5,576 nt of DNA from an uncultured Lachnoclostridium sp. (GTDB taxonomy: Bacteria > Bacillota > Clostridia > Lachnospirales > Lachnospiraceae). Where the stretch lies: contig CATZVV010000137.1 of the NCBI GenBank assembly GCA_958425285.1, forward strand, positions 1 to 5,576, written 5' to 3'. This document shows positions 4,873 through 5,576 of this stretch, one piece after another. A program made the position numbers and the translations under genes. The stretch's first letter is position 1; each line of letters starts with the position of its first letter. The notes beneath the pieces are model-generated. The model was not told where the DNA came from. It did not search any database and saw nothing but the letters and a program-made list of their open reading frames with translations.

Positions 4873-5289
4873 TTAACATTTCCGATTCGGTTTTCTTTTA
4901 ATAGCCAACAACTTCATATAATCATCAAATTCAACAGTATTGGTCGGTTTAAACATTACCCATTTCCCGTCATGATAGATTTTTGCTTCATCATATTGCC
5001 TACAAACGGCATTAGAAAGAGTACCTCTTATATCTTCAAATTTTGTTCTTTCGTCTTTCCCAAAGATAATCATGAAACCAACACAATTACTTTTTGCGTA
5101 TAAACAGCAAAGTGTTTTCCCACCTCTACGATATTTATACTCATAAGTCCAATTTTTACCGCCAGTATTCCATAATCGTTCCATTTCATATTTTTCATCA
5201 ATAGCCGAACATAACTCTTGCCAAACTTCAAACAAAGATTGTCCAAGCAATTCAGTCATAATTGATTGAGATGGTGTATTTTCACGCAT
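4873..5289 (-). CDS. DUF3788 family protein
   Basis: A 138-residue soluble protein matching DUF3788 over its length. It begins with a helical segment (SLFEVWQELCSAIDEKYEME, 18-37), followed by a W..GGKNW motif (40-47), the family hallmark YKYRRGGKTLCCLYAK (51-66), a hydrophobic strand with GFMIIFGKDER (71-81), 'FEDIRGTLSNAV' (84-95), 'YHDGKWVMFKP' (105-115) and a C-terminal DDYMKLLAIKRKP (122-134). The family has no established function; its fold resembles small DUF1801/YdhG-type proteins, and no catalytic residues are evident. The ATG at 5289 has GGAGG 6 nt upstream. Only 39 nt separate it from the ester cyclase gene upstream, so cotranscription is possible. Length and motifs look complete. 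Confidence 0.85.
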   Translation of the reverse strand: MRENTPSQSIMTELLGQSLFEVWQELCSAIDEKYEMERLWNTGGKNWTYEYKYRRGGKTLCCLYAKSNCVGFMIIFGKDERTKFEDIRGTLSNAVCRQYDEAKIYHDGKWVMFKPTNTVEFDDYMKLLAIKRKPNRKC

Positions 5290-5328
5290 TGTATCCCTCC
5301 GTAAACTAAGATTTTACTATACTAAAAA

Positions 5329-5576
5329 TCATATTGCCCTTATCATACCTGCCTCAAACAAAGTTTCAAATGTATTTACCGCACCACTATGCTCCACAAT
5401 TAAGCCATCAATTACTTTATCAATGTCAACACCTGTAAACACTAATCGTTTGCCAGTTGGTTTTATTCCATTCCATTCCCCTTTATGCGTGCCTTCCATA
5501 ATGAATTCTGAAATAACATAGTCCCCATCACAAAACTGTTTGGTAATCTTCATTCTATAATCGGGATATGTCTGCT
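5329..5576 (-). CDS. SnoaL-like ester cyclase, C-terminal part (partial)
   Basis: The reading frame is open from the right window edge to the stop at 5329-5331, giving about 82 residues. The internal ATG at 5553 is not the start, because the frame continues upstream as QTYPDYRMKITKQFCDGDYV, the usual middle of a SnoaL-like domain (F/YPD..., then 'GD.V...'). Other hallmarks are EGTHKGEWNGIKPTGKRLVF and 'DIDKVIDGLIVEHSG', ending with 'TLFEAGMIRAI'. SnoaL-like proteins are cone-shaped alpha+beta barrels (NTF2-like), often annotated as ester cyclases or polyketide cyclases; the reaction here cannot be inferred. The position usually occupied by Trp in 'VEHWG' is Ser. Full-length relatives are around 130 residues, so about 50 residues and the start lie outside the window. 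Confidence 0.82.
   Translation of the reverse strand, partial: QTYPDYRMKITKQFCDGDYVISEFIMEGTHKGEWNGIKPTGKRLVFTGVDIDKVIDGLIVEHSGAVNTFETLFEAGMIRAI

Noticed and set aside
1..5576. CRISPR array, tRNA or rRNA genes
   Set aside because: No regularly spaced repeats and no cloverleaf or rRNA-like sequence were seen on either strand.

Overview
The window looks like a stretch of a gut Clostridia chromosome, most likely a Lachnospiraceae-type Firmicute. I infer this from protein style, strong AGGAGG-type ribosome binding sites and codon use, not from a marker gene. There is a sharp compositional break. Positions 1-1410 are GC-rich and read on the + strand. Everything from about 1500 to the end is AT-rich and read on the - strand. 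AT-rich genes of unknown function packed together beside repeats are typical of an accessory, horizontally acquired region.

Layout. Positions 3-209 hold the 3' end of a GNAT-type acetyltransferase, which overlaps by 8 nt the start of a DHA3-type MFS efflux transporter (202-1410). A convergent intergenic stretch (1411-1720) follows, with a stem-loop (1538-1576) and the first copy of a 132-bp repeat (1584-1715). Module 1 (2940 to 1721, - strand) is a two-gene operon of a DUF5343-type protein followed by a Swt1-type HEPN protein with an intact R-x4-H ribonuclease motif. The second repeat copy (3077-3208) and another stem-loop (3019-3053) separate it from module 2. Module 2 (4611 to 3182, - strand) is a compact three-gene operon: a DUF6941-like beta-rich protein, a 201-aa protein with a conserved DWNG...P-x-I-x-PT domain, and a 134-aa protein with SVDRDG and YHAEIWDS motifs. 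A promoter with an extended -10 lies upstream (4706-4733), preceded by two inverted repeats (4751-4832). The right end has a DUF3788 gene (4873-5289) and the C-terminal part of a SnoaL-like ester cyclase that runs out of the window (5329-5576).

How the parts may work together. Each module is followed on its downstream side by the same 132-bp repeat (109 of 132 positions identical by my hand alignment, no gaps) and then by a stem-loop. This gives a cassette-like pattern of genes, repeat, hairpin, occurring twice in the same orientation. The HEPN/DUF5343 pair is the best candidate for a toxin-antitoxin or abortive-infection system. The three-gene operon is an unassigned system of unknown function. 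That these are defence cassettes exchanged through the repeats is inference. No recombinase gene or complete mobile element is present in the window.
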